Of a stretch of 64,000 nucleotides of DNA, positions 45,152-55,893 are shown piece by piece. The stretch comes from Osedax fenrisi (taxonomy: Eukaryota; Annelida; Polychaeta; Sabellida; Siboglinidae). The DNA lies in assembly GCA_964019155.1 (NCBI GenBank), contig OZ025242.1:25018546-25082545 (forward strand), written 5' to 3'. Both the position numbers and the translations under genes were made by a program. The notes beneath the pieces were generated by a model, which did not search any database, was not told the origin of the DNA, and saw only the letters and a program-made list of their open reading frames with translations. Position 1 is the first letter of the stretch. The number at the start of each line of letters is the position of its first letter.

Positions 45152-46243
45152 TCATTGTGCAGATTGGTGTGATGATTGAGAATCACTGATTGATGAATTC
45201 AGTGATTTAATATGTAATTTATATGTATTGTAGGATGTAGACCATGTATTGTATGTATCATTTGATATATAAACTGGGTTATTATTCCAGTCTATATTAG
45301 AGTTGGTAAAATAGCGAAGTTCAAATGAGTTAGTAAAGTTATTGAAGGTACATTTGACATTAGATGGGGCTAGGTTAGATTTTGTTGCATGGAAAAGAAC
45401 TCTACCACGTGTTCGCTCAGTGTTAGATCGTTCAGCACGAATGTATAGGTGATTGTATATTGAGTTACTGCGGATGAATGGAATTTTTGAGTAAAAGTAG
45501 GAACACTGACTTGGTGTATTAAAGAAAATAATAACAGTTGCATTAGAAAAATTATATGATTTTAGAGCATGTGTAGGTATATTGATGTAAATGAGTAATT
45601 CTAGAAGAAATTCACGAGATTTTTCAGATGGTTTAATATGCTCAATAACTACAGAAAAGGGGGATGGGTGGTTAGGTGAGTAATGGTTGGTAGTGGAAGA
45701 TGGATTAGGGACTGGTCTAAAATGCATATTGATGGGTAATTCTAAGAGGCTAGGGATATGTGTAGGTGGTGGGGGAGGGGGAGGAAGGGGGATTGAAGAA
45801 GGAGGGAGAGGTGGGGAAGGAGGAAGAAGGGGTATCGAGTGAGAGACAGGAATGTTGGGTGAGTACTTGTAGTTTGGTTTATTGTTTTTTAATTGTGATG
45901 ATATATTGAGTAGGGATAGGTCCTGTTGGTCAAGACGGGTTGATATATCTTTAATAAGGAAGGGAATAGTATTTAGTAAGTCAGTCATTGTAGTAGATAG
46001 TGGGGGGATTGTAGGTGATGGGATGAGGGAATGTTTTTGGAGGCAAGTATGACATGAGAATATGAATGAAGGAGATTTCAATACGCTCACAACATGCTTA
46101 AGTACCGCACTACTTGTTATCCAATTATAAGGCAAGCTGTTGTGAGCATTGAGACATTTAAAATGTATAGTTAATTTACATGAACAGGTGACAAAGTTTG
46201 TACATGTAATTATGGAATTACATTGACTGCATGTATTGGACAT
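45152..46243 (-). CDS. LINE C2 ORF1 protein
   Basis: 363 aa from ATG at 46,243. Cysteines C5, C8, C14, C20, C22, H27, C30 and a later CHTC pair form a PHD-like finger. A proline-rich segment (PLPPPPPPPTHIPSLLEL) sits near residues 145-170. The C-terminal block ERTRGRVLFHATKSNL is shared with family A. The stop is UGA followed by CCU, with the frame then open through ORF2. Probably the nucleic-acid-binding RNP component; that function is inferred from the family. Confidence 0.85.
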   Translation of the reverse strand: MSNTCSQCNSIITCTNFVTCSCKLTIHFKCLNAHNSLPYNWITSSAVLKHVVSVLKSPSFIFSCHTCLQKHSLIPSPTIPPLSTTMTDLLNTIPFLIKDISTRLDQQDLSLLNISSQLKNNKPNYKYSPNIPVSHSIPLLPPSPPLPPSSIPLPPPPPPPTHIPSLLELPINMHFRPVPNPSSTTNHYSPNHPSPFSVVIEHIKPSEKSREFLLELLIYINIPTHALKSYNFSNATVIIFFNTPSQCSYFYSKIPFIRSNSIYNHLYIRAERSNTERTRGRVLFHATKSNLAPSNVKCTFNNFTNSFELRYFTNSNIDWNNNPVYISNDTYNTWSTSYNTYKLHIKSLNSSISDSQSSHQSAQ

Positions 46244-46330
46244 ATTGATGTTTAATTTAATTAAATATATTGAAATTAAAAGTAAAAAGTTATAAATAGC
46301 TAAATGTAATGAATACAGAAATGTAAACAA

Positions 46331-48888
46331 CTGGTAGTAGTGGTCAGTAATGGTCAGTAGTGGTCAGTAGTGTTCAGTAGTGGTCAGTAGTGGTCAGTAG
46401 TGGTCAGTAGTAGTAGTAGTGGTCAGTAGTGGTCAGTAGTGGTCAGTGTAGTGGTCAGTAGTGGTCAGTAGTGGTCAGTAGTGGTCAGTAGTGGTCAGTA
46501 GTGGTAGTAGTGGTCAGTAGTGGTCAGTAGTGGTCAGTAGTGGTCAGTAGTGGTCAGTAGTGGTCAGTAGTGGTCAGTAGTGGTCAGTAGTGGTCAGTAG
46601 TGGTCAGTAGTAGTAGTAGTGGTCAGTAGTGGTCAGTAGTGGTCAGTGTAGTGGTCAGTAGTGGTCAGTAGTGGTCAGTAGTGGTCAGTAGTGGTCAGTA
46701 GTGGTCAGTAGTGGTCAGTAGTGGTCAGTAGTGGTCAGTAGTGGTCAGTAGTGGTAGTAGTGGTCAGTAATGGTCAGTAGTGGTCAGTAGTGGTCAGTAG
46801 TGGTCAGTAGTGGTCAGTAGTGGTCAGTAGTAGTAGTAGTGGTCAGTAGTGGTCAGTAGTGGTCAGTAGAGGTCATTAGTGGTCAGTAGTGGTCAGTAGT
46901 GGTCAGTAGTGGTCAGTAGTGGTCAGTAGTGGTCAGTAGTGGTCAGTAGTAGTAGTAGTGGTCAGTAGTGGTCAGTGTAGTGGTCAGTAGTGGTCAGTAG
47001 TGGTCAGTAGTGGTCAGTAGTGGTCAGTAGTGGTAGTAGTGGTCAGTAGTGGTCAGTAGTGGTCAGTAGTGGTCAGTAGTAGTAGTAGTGGTCAGTAGTG
47101 GTCAGTAGTGGTCAGTGTAGTGGTCAGTAGTGGTCACTGTAGTGGTCAGTAGTGGTCAGTAGTGGTCAGTAGTGGTAGTAGTGGTCAGTAATGGTCAGTA
47201 GTGGTCAGTAGTGGTCAGTAGTGGTCAGTAGTGGTCAGTAGTGGTCAGTAGTAGTAGTAGTGGTCAGTAGTGGTCAGTAGTGGTCAGTGTAATGGTCAGT
47301 AGTGGTCAGTAGTGGTCAGTAGTGGTCAGTAGTGGTCAGTAGTGGTAGTAGTGGTCAGTAGTGGTCAGTAGTGGTCAGTAGTGGTCAGTAGTGGTCAGTA
47401 GTGGTCAGTAGTGGTCAGTAGTGGTCAGTAGTGGTCAGTAGTGGTCAGTAGTAGTAGTAGTGGTCAGTAGTGGTCAGTAGTGGTCAGTGTAGTGGTCAGT
47501 AGTGGTCAGTAGTGGTCAGTAGTGGTCAGTAGTGGTCAGTAGTGGTCAGTAGTGGTCAGTAGTGGTCAGTAGTGGTCAGTAGTGGTCAGTAGTGGTCAGT
47601 AGTGGTCAGTAGTGGTCAGTAGTGGTCAGTAGTGGTCAGTAGTAGTAGTAGTGGTCAGTAGTGGTCAGTAGTGGTCAGTAGAGGTCATTAGTGGTCAGTA
47701 GTGGTCAGTAGTGGTCAGTAGTGGTCAGTAGTGGTCAGTAGTGGTCAGTAGTGGTCAGTAGTGGTCAGTAGTGGTCAGTAGTAGTAGTAGTGGTCAGTAG
47801 TGGTCAGTAGTGGTCAGTAGTGGTCAGTAGTGGTCAGTAGTGGTCAGTAGTGGTCAGTAGTGGTAGTAGTGGTCAGTAGTGGTCAGTAGTGGTCAGTAGT
47901 GGTCAGTAGTGGTCAGTAGTGGTCAGTAGTAGTAGTAGTGGTCAGTAGTGGTCAGTAGTGGTCAGTAGAGGTCATTAGTGGTCAGTAGTGGTCAGTAGTG
48001 GTCAGTAGTGGTCAGTAGTGGTCAGTAGTGGTCAGGAGTAGTAGTAGTGGTCAGTAGTGGTCAGTAGTGGTCAGTGTAGTGGTCAGTAGTGGTCAGTAGT
48101 GGTCAGTAGTGGTCAGTAGTGGTAGTAGTGGTCAGTAGTGGTCAGTAGTAGTAGTAGTGGTCAGTAGTGGTCAGTAGTGGTCAGTGTAGTGGTCAGTAGT
48201 GGTCAGTAGTGGTCAGTAGTGGTCAGTAGTGGTAGTAGTGGTCAGTAGTGGTCAGTAGTGGTCAGTAGTGGTCAGTAGTGGTCAGTAGTGGTCAGTAGTA
48301 GTAGTAGTGGTCAGTAGTAGTAGTAGTGGTCAGTAATGGTCAGTAGTGGTCAGTAGTGGTCAGTAGTGGTCAGTAGTGGTCAGTAGTGGTCAGTAGTGGT
48401 CAGTAGTGGTCAGTAGTGGTAGTAGTGGTCAGTAATGGTCAGTAGTTGTCAGTAGTGGTCAGTAGTGGTCAGTAGTGGTCAGTAGTGGTCAGTAGTAGTA
48501 GTAGTGGTCAGTAGTGGTCAGTAGTGGTCAGTAGAGGTCATCAGTGGTCAGTAGTGGTCAGTAGTGGTCAGTAGTGGTCAGTAGTGGTCAGTAGTGGTCA
48601 GTAGTAGTCAGTAGTAGTAGTAGTGGTCAGTAGTGGTCAGTAGTGGTCAGTGTAGTGGTCAGTAGTGGTCAGTAGTGGTCAGTAGTGGTCAGTAGTGGTC
48701 AGTAGTGGTAGTAGTGGTCAGTAGTGGTCAGTAGTGGTCAGTAGTGGTCAGTAGTGGTCAGTAGTGGTCAGTAGTGGTCAGTAGTGGTCAGTAGTAGTAG
48801 TAGTGGTCAGTAGTGGTCAGTAGTGGTCAGTGTAGTGGTCAGTAGTGGTCAGTAGTGGTCAGTAGTGGTCAGTAGTGGTCAGTAGTGG
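46331..48888 (-). repeat. ACTACTGACC minisatellite, block 7 (inverted)
   Basis: 2.56 kb of inverted units between C2 and C3. The part next to C2 mirrors the satellite upstream of C1, including the rare CTGAACACTA unit and the AGAGGTCATTAGTGG (inverted CTAATGACCTCT) variants. Confidence 0.97.
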
Positions 48889-48966
48889 TACCTGTTACCT
48901 GTTACCTAATTGGTTTAGGCACTTCCATCAACTTCTTTATTGAAGTTTTCGGACGTGCTTTCAATA

Positions 48967-51849
48967 TTATTGGGCAAAAAGGTATGTTTTTAGCTTTGAT
49001 TTGAATGTTACAGTTGAGTCAATTGATCGGATATGGTGAGGTAGATCATTCCAGATTTTTGGAGCATGGATGGAGAAAGATTTATGTTGGGAAGATGTTA
49101 AATGTAATAGAACTGGAGTTTTTAATTTGAATTTGTTTATGTGTCTTTGTTCGTAAATAGTTGTGTTGGGAGTTAGTAAGTTGGCAAGATAGTCTGGTGT
49201 GTTATGATGTGTAGCTAAATGTATGGTGAGTGCAATTTTGTAAATTATACGGGATTTTATTGGCAGCCAATGTAATTTGGTTCTCAAAGGGGATATATGT
49301 TGTCTGGAATATTTAGTTATGTTGAATATAAATCTGATGGCTGAGTTCTGAAGGCGTTGGAGTTTATTTATTATAGATTGTGAGGAGGCATATAGACAGG
49401 AATTACAGTAATCAAGGCGGGGAAGAATGAGGGATGTAGCGAGGAGTTTTGCAGTATTAAAATTAATGAAGGGTCTTATTGTTCGTAAGTTGTGTAGTAT
49501 GTAGTTAATTGACTGTGATAGTGATTTAGTCTGGATGTTGAATTGTAGTGTTGGGTCGATTAATATACCAAGATTTTTTATTTTATTAGCATAAGAAATA
49601 CTCAGATTGTTAATGGTAATTTGTGGTGGAATGAATATAGTGGTAGATATTTTAATATGCATTGATTCAGTTTTGAGACAGTTTAGTGATAATGAGTTGT
49701 TGGTGAGCCAGTTATGTATATCAGTAATGCAGTTGTTAAGTAAATGTATGTCATTGTTAGGGTCTATCAATCTACAGTGTAACTGTATGTCATCAGCATA
49801 CGAGTGATAGTCTATAGTGGGGTATTTGTCAATAATTTTAAATAAGGGAAGTAGGTAGATATTGAACAGGAGTGGACCAAGGACAGATCCTTGAGGTACT
49901 CCATGAGTAACTTTACGAGGTTTAGAGATTAGAGAGTTTATACTAATTTGGTAAAAACGATCAGTTAGGTATGAGATGAACCAATCGAGTGCGGTATCAG
50001 AGATTCCGATAGAAGTTAGTCGATTTATAAGGATATTATGGTCAAGGGTGTCGAAGGCAGCTGATAAATCAAGGAGAATGACCACTGAACCATGTGGTGA
50101 TGCAGCAGATAAGTGAATGTGATTAAGGATATGTATTATTGCAGTTTCAGTACTTTTGTGCTTGGTATAGGCACTCTGATATGGGTTTAATATATGATTT
50201 TCATGGAGATAAGAATTTAATTGACGAGCAACAACTCGTTCTAGGGTTTTGGAGAGTGTTGATAAGTTGTAGATTGGTCGGTAGTTGGAGAGGATTGCTT
50301 TGTCAAGGTTTGGTTTTTTTATGATGGGTGTAACATATGCTGTTTTCATATAGATTGGAAAAATGCCTGAGGTAAGTGAGTTTTCTATTATTTCTTGGTA
50401 ATAAGATACTAGATAAATGTGGTACTTATTTAATATAGAATGAGGAATTGGATCTAGTTCGGAAGATGTATTTACTGCACTGAGGAGTTTTTCAATGGTA
50501 GTAGTTGATGGTAATGTAAAGGAGGAAAGAGAATATAGAGGTAGATTATATGGTTCATTGAGTGGTGTAGGGAGTGATTTAATTATATTCATGACTTTAG
50601 TATTGAAATATTGGTCAAATGTATCTATTAGCGTTGTTATGGGTTCATTTGGTAGAACACGTAGTGATATTCTACCAAGTAGCTGGTTAGAAATGGAGAA
50701 AAGTTTCTTAGAATTAGTTGATGCTTCTTTTAATAGATTATTGTAGTATGATTTCTTAGACTTCTTGAGTAGGGTTCTATATAGGCTACGTTGTTTGATA
50801 AATATATTGTAATTATTGAGAGATTTAGATTTTCTCCAATAATTTTCATATAGTCGTAATTTGCGTTTTGATGATGAAAGTTCAGAATTAAACCATTTGC
50901 AATTTGGACGTTGTGTTATATATTTATATTTGATGGGGGCAAGTTCGTCAAGGGTTCTTGATAGAGATGTTTCTAATTTGGATACTGAGTTTGAAAATTG
51001 TGTGTTATTAAATTTTTTAGAGAATTCAGTGATGAAAGTATTGGTGTCAATATTGTTATATTTTCTATATTTAATATTTATAATGGGTCGAGTTGGTCTT
51101 GGTGAGCTAATATGGAAGAATACTAAATGATGATCAGAAAATAGATTCTTTATTGAATGGGAATTGGTGAGGTTAGAATGTGCATGGGAAATTATAAGGT
51201 CAAGTGTATTGCCTGCTATGTGAGTTGGGGATGTTATATGTTGGACAAAGTTAAATGAGTCTATTAATATATTGAATTGCCTGGTATAATTAGTGTCAAG
51301 ATTAATTGGGATATTTAGGTCTCCGAGAATGATAGTATGGTCAGTGGATGTAGTCAGGAGGTGTTCTAATTCAAGGAGAAACTTAGGAATTGACTTATGA
51401 GGTGGACGATAGATAACTATGATGGTGAATTGACGTGAATTAGCCGGGTGAAATGTACAAGAAAATGATTCTGAGTTTTCTAGTGCAAGATCAGTACTGT
51501 TTATTAGATTAATATTTGTCTTATATATGATGCCAACACCACCACCAAGATGGGGGCCGAGTCTATTAAGTTGTGCAAAACTTAGATTATTAATATTAAG
51601 GGATGCAGATATTGCAATATCATTATCCTTAAGCCACGTTTCTGTGAGACAAATAAGATCAAGGTGAAGGTCATTAAATAAGTCAAGTGTGTGATCAACT
51701 TTATTGCGTATGGAGGAAACATTAAGGATGGCTGCATTAATCTGAGATTGTGATGTGTTGTGAATAAATGGTGGAATTGATAGTGCGGTATCTATTGAGG
51801 TGCTACGAATTGAGATTGTTCTGAGATAATTAGGTCGAGTGGTTGAAGG
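48967..51849 (-). CDS. LINE C3 ORF2, endonuclease + RT
   Basis: 960 codons after the ORF1 TGA (51,850-51,852). The AUG-initiated part (from 50,592) is the same 541 aa as in C1 and C2. The domain order is the same: APE endonuclease, RT with YADD, and an L2-type C-terminus. No AUG precedes the RT domain, so readthrough or non-AUG initiation is needed for a complete protein. Confidence 0.92.
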   Translation of the reverse strand, partial: PSTTRPNYLRTISIRSTSIDTALSIPPFIHNTSQSQINAAILNVSSIRNKVDHTLDLFNDLHLDLICLTETWLKDNDIAISASLNINNLSFAQLNRLGPHLGGGVGIIYKTNINLINSTDLALENSESFSCTFHPANSRQFTIIVIYRPPHKSIPKFLLELEHLLTTSTDHTIILGDLNIPINLDTNYTRQFNILIDSFNFVQHITSPTHIAGNTLDLIISHAHSNLTNSHSIKNLFSDHHLVFFHISSPRPTRPIINIKYRKYNNIDTNTFITEFSKKFNNTQFSNSVSKLETSLSRTLDELAPIKYKYITQRPNCKWFNSELSSSKRKLRLYENYWRKSKSLNNYNIFIKQRSLYRTLLKKSKKSYYNNLLKEASTNSKKLFSISNQLLGRISLRVLPNEPITTLIDTFDQYFNTKVMNIIKSLPTPLNEPYNLPLYSLSSFTLPSTTTIEKLLSAVNTSSELDPIPHSILNKYHIYLVSYYQEIIENSLTSGIFPIYMKTAYVTPIIKKPNLDKAILSNYRPIYNLSTLSKTLERVVARQLNSYLHENHILNPYQSAYTKHKSTETAIIHILNHIHLSAASPHGSVVILLDLSAAFDTLDHNILINRLTSIGISDTALDWFISYLTDRFYQISINSLISKPRKVTHGVPQGSVLGPLLFNIYLLPLFKIIDKYPTIDYHSYADDIQLHCRLIDPNNDIHLLNNCITDIHNWLTNNSLSLNCLKTESMHIKISTTIFIPPQITINNLSISYANKIKNLGILIDPTLQFNIQTKSLSQSINYILHNLRTIRPFINFNTAKLLATSLILPRLDYCNSCLYASSQSIINKLQRLQNSAIRFIFNITKYSRQHISPLRTKLHWLPIKSRIIYKIALTIHLATHHNTPDYLANLLTPNTTIYEQRHINKFKLKTPVLLHLTSSQHKSFSIHAPKIWNDLPHHIRSIDSTVTFKSKLKTYLFAQ

Positions 51850-52941
51850 TCATTGTGCAGATTGGTGTGATGATTGAGAATCACTGATTGATGAATTCAG
51901 TGATTTAATATGTAATTTATATGTATTGTAGGATGTAGACCATGTATTGTATGTATCATTTGATATATAAACTGGGTTATTATTCCAGTCTATATTAGAG
52001 TTGGTAAAATAGCGAAGTTCAAATGAGTTAGTAAAGTTATTGAAGGTACATTTGACATTAGATGGGGCTAGGTTAGATTTTGTTGCATGGAAAAGAACTC
52101 TACCACGTGTTCGCTCAGTGTTAGATCGTTCAGCACGAATGTATAGGTGATTGTATATTGAGTTACTGCGGATGAATGGAATTTTTGAGTAAAAGTAGGA
52201 ACACTGACTTGGTGTATTAAAGAAAATAATAACAGTTGCATTAGAAAAATTATATGATTTTAGAGCATGTGTAGGTATATTGATGTAAATGAGTAATTCT
52301 AGAAGAAATTCACGAGATTTTTCAGATGGTTTAATATGCTCAATAACTACAGAAAAGGGGGATGGGTGGTTAGGTGAGTAATGGTTGGTAGTGGAAGATG
52401 GATTAGGGACTGGTCTAAAATGCATATTGATGGGTAATTCTAAGAGGCTAGGGATATGTGTAGGTGGTGGGGGAGGGGGAGGAAGGGGGATTGAAGAAGG
52501 AGGGAGAGGTGGGGAAGGAGGAAGAAGGGGTATCGAGTGAGAGACAGGAATGTTGGGTGAGTACTTGTAGTTTGGTTTATTGTTTTTTAATTGTGATGAT
52601 ATATTGAGTAGGGATAGGTCCTGTTGGTCAAGACGGGTTGATATATCTTTAATAAGGAAGGGAATAGTATTTAGTAAGTCAGTCATTGTAGTAGATAGTG
52701 GGGGGATTGTAGGTGATGGGATGAGGGAATGTTTTTGGAGGCAAGTATGACATGAGAATATGAATGAAGGAGATTTCAATACGCTCACAACATGCTTAAG
52801 TACCGCACTACTTGTTATCCAATTATAAGGCAAGCTGTTGTGAGCATTGAGACATTTAAAATGTATAGTTAATTTACATGAACAGGTGACAAAGTTTGTA
52901 CATGTAATTATGGAATTACATTGACTGCATGTATTGGACAT
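51850..52941 (-). CDS. LINE C3 ORF1 protein
   Basis: 363 aa, the same sequence as C2 ORF1, with PHD-like finger, proline-rich stretch and conserved C-terminal block. The five-A run is intact here. The start at 52,941 is the first AUG; the open frame upstream (to 53,028) begins only at a TTG and is probably 5' UTR. Confidence 0.88.
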   Translation of the reverse strand: MSNTCSQCNSIITCTNFVTCSCKLTIHFKCLNAHNSLPYNWITSSAVLKHVVSVLKSPSFIFSCHTCLQKHSLIPSPTIPPLSTTMTDLLNTIPFLIKDISTRLDQQDLSLLNISSQLKNNKPNYKYSPNIPVSHSIPLLPPSPPLPPSSIPLPPPPPPPTHIPSLLELPINMHFRPVPNPSSTTNHYSPNHPSPFSVVIEHIKPSEKSREFLLELLIYINIPTHALKSYNFSNATVIIFFNTPSQCSYFYSKIPFIRSNSIYNHLYIRAERSNTERTRGRVLFHATKSNLAPSNVKCTFNNFTNSFELRYFTNSNIDWNNNPVYISNDTYNTWSTSYNTYKLHIKSLNSSISDSQSSHQSAQ

Positions 52942-53275
52942 ATTGATGTTTAATTTAATTAAATATATTGAAATTAAAAGTAAAAAGTTATAAATAGCTA
53001 AATGTAATGAATACAGAAATGTAAACAAAATATAATAGAAAAAGTGTAACGGTTCAGTGATTTTGTAAATTTATTATATATAAATGATATAAATGTAAAT
53101 AAGTGGAGAAGTTATGAATGAAAATTATAAATAATAAGTAGAGAACAAAGAGTATAAGTTCATAAACAATATATGTGATAGTTGGATTATGATGACATAT
53201 CTTATTATTCGATTGATGGGATAATATTGTAAGATAAGTTTATTAATGTTGACAGGTTGTAATCAGGAAGTAAAA

Positions 53276-54133
53276 CCACTACTGACCACTACTGACCACT
53301 ACTGACCACTACTGACCACTACTGACCACTACTACCACTACTGACCACTACTGACCACTACTGACCACTACACTGACCACTACTGACCACTACTGACCAC
53401 TACTACTACTACTGACCACTACTGACCACTACTACCACTACTGACCACTACTGACCACTACTGACCACTACTGACCACTACTGACCACTACACTGACCAC
53501 TACTGACCACTACTGACCACTACTACTACTACTGACCACTACTGACCACTACTGACCACTACTGACCACTACTACTACTACTGACCACTACTACTACTAC
53601 TGATCACTACTGACCACTACTGACCACTACTGACCACTACTGACCACTACTGACCACTACTGACCACTACTGACCACTACTACCACTACTGACCACTACT
53701 GACCACTACTGACCACTACTGACCACTACTGACCACTACACTGACCACTACTGACCACTACTGACCACTACTACTACTACTGACCACTACTGACCACTAC
53801 TGACCACTACTGACCACTACTGACCACTACTGACCACTACTGACCACTAATGACCTCTACTGACCACTACTGACCACTACTGACCACTACTACTACTACT
53901 GACCACTACTGACCACTACTGACCACTACTGACCACTACTAACCACTACTGACCACTACTGACCACTACTAACCACTACTGACCACTACTGACCACTACT
54001 GACCACTACTGACCACTACTGACCACTACACTGACCACTACTGACCACTACTGTCCACTACTGACCACTACTGACCACTACTGACCACTACTGACCACTA
54101 CTGACAACTACTGACCACTACTGATCACTACTG

Positions 54134-54180
<47 letters not shown>

Positions 54181-54280
54181 TACTACTACTACTACTACTA
54201 CTAATATTACTACCACCACCACAACCACTACTACTACTACTACTACTACTATTTACCACTACACTGACCACTACACTGGC
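53276..54280 (+). repeat. ACTACTGACC minisatellite, block 8 (+), decaying into (ACT)n
   Basis: About 860 bp of 10-bp units, then from about 54,138 a (CTA)n run with interruptions, then degenerate ACACTGACC/ACACTGGCC units. The (ACT)n edge links the satellite to the AGT/ACT trinucleotide seen in the neighbouring intron. Confidence 0.93.
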
Positions 54281-55194
54281 CACAACTATAACAATACAAG
54301 ACACATGATAGCGTACACACATGGAACACCTAACGAATGTACATGTATACACAGTGCACTATAGTGTGAGAACTTCAATAGTCAATATAAGCTGGCCGTG
54401 TCTATTGATAATACATACATAAGTATATACATAAGTATATGTGTGAATAAATATCTACAATGTTGCATACATATTAGAAGTCATTACAATATATGTTCTA
54501 CTATATTGATCCAGTATTATACATGTCATATTTATCTACGACAATATCCCACTGTAATAAATACATTGTTTTAACTGTGGGATATATATATATATACCAT
54601 ATATCATATAGTATATATCATATATCATATATAACCACTTTAGTGGTAGAGAAATATTACATGTATAATATATATCTTATAGGATATATATATATATATA
54701 TATATAGTAGAACGTATATTTTAATAATTTCTAATATTTGTGGAACATTGCAGATATTTTTTCATATATATATATTCTTAAGTATAAATTGATTTATTAA
54801 AAATTGATAGCAAGCTTTTATTAAAAGTCTAGATAACAAAAATGTCAACTAATTTCAAACTTGAATTTTATATAATTATATTAATAATTATATAAAATTC
54901 TAGTTTGAAATTAGTATATAGTTTGCTATCTAGATAAGATAATAATAATAACTATAGTTATCTATAGATATACAATTATATATAAAAATAACTAGGTACT
55001 TATATAAAAATCGTACTTACGATATATTGATATATAAAATAGAAGAACAAATGTGTAAGATAAATCAAATATTGAATAACAAATTAGATTTAATTTACAT
55101 GTATAGCCTTTAGGCATGTAGAAAAAAATAATTATTCCGGGGAAAATCTAGTCTAAAGTTCATCGGTATTTTTTTTTTATATAAAATGTTTATT

Positions 55195-55253
<59 letters not shown>

Positions 55254-55590
55254 GTAACTTATAAAATGATATTAAATATATATGAAAATCGATAAAATAT
55301 TAAGTAATGTAATTACAACATATATAATACATAGTACAGAAATATTATAATTCATAAATAATATAAATGTTGCTACAACATAAATAAAAGTTAGATAAAC
55401 ATTAATAGTTTAATAATAAACTAACTATATGAATATAATTTGTATAAATATATATATATATATTATATGAAGAGTGACCATAACTATGATAGATGGGCCT
55501 AATCAACTAAATACCCTAAATACCATTATCATCATTATAATCATATATTAATATAAAATTATTATTTTTATTTTGTTATTTTTATTTTGT
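54281..55590 (+). other. AT-rich end part of the long intron
   Basis: No gene. It holds TA-rich tracts (54,580-54,710, 55,201-55,247), a palindrome at 54,849-54,914 and short A/T repeats. Confidence 0.45.
54849..54914. repeat. palindrome with arms of about 31 bp
   Basis: CTAATTTCAAACT...AATTAT on the left mirrors ATAATT...AGTTTGAAATTAG on the right, with one mismatch and a 4-base centre. Wider flanks (TAGCAAGC near 54,808; GTTTGCTA near 54,921) also pair. It may be a small foldback element. Confidence 0.7.
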
Positions 55591-55835
55591 TGGAGTCCTT
55601 TCATCCCATCCAGGAACTTAGATGAAGTTTTCCCTTATAACCATATTGCTCTAATGTCCCTTCGAAGCCGCTATCATGTTAAGGCACCCATGGTTTTAAC
55701 GAGAAACGACCATTTATGTATACACAATTATATACTTTCACTTCTAAATGATATGTTAATGGTCCGGGCAAGGCTTGAACATGCGTCCTACTACTTGTGT
55801 GTCTGACGTATTAGCCAACTGAGCCACACAGGCAG
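55591..55835 (-). mobile_element. tRNA-derived SINE, copy 4 (best preserved)
   Basis: On the minus strand it starts CTGCCTGTGTGGCTCAGTTG, with an A-box TGGCTCAGTTGG and a B-box-like GTTCAAGCC about 40 bp further. The body then has TTTTAACC..., and the end shows AAAACTTCATCTAAGTTCCT and GGATGAAAGGACTCC. It is left-flanked by a TTTTATTTTG-type tail. It has the same orientation as the other three copies, antisense to the host gene. Confidence 0.82.
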
Positions 55836-55837
55836 TT

Positions 55838-55893
<56 letters not shown>

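Larger units (their letters stand above)
42191..46330 (-). mobile_element. LINE C2: inverted copy with intact ORF1
   Basis: 4140 bp, the same extent as C1 but on the minus strand and without the ORF1 frameshift. Both flanks match those of C1, including the ACTACCAG 5' junction and a CTGAACACTA unit upstream. This indicates duplication of the element with its satellite, not a new insertion. Confidence 0.93.
48889..53275 (-). mobile_element. LINE C3: full-length family C element
   Basis: 4387 bp on the minus strand, with 247 bp more 5' UTR than C1 and C2. Its start (TTTTACTTCCTGATTACAAC) corresponds to the A1 start (TTCACTTCCTGTTTACATCC), so this is the true 5' end. Both ORFs are intact. On its own strand the 3' flank is normal (..ACAGGTA|CCACTACTGACC), but the 5' flank is satellite of opposite orientation, so the second inversion breakpoint lies at its 5' end. 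Confidence 0.94.

Noticed and set aside
55780..55835. Functional tRNA gene on the minus strand
   Set aside because: A and B boxes are recognisable but the arms do not form a sound cloverleaf and the segment is the head of a repeated SINE.
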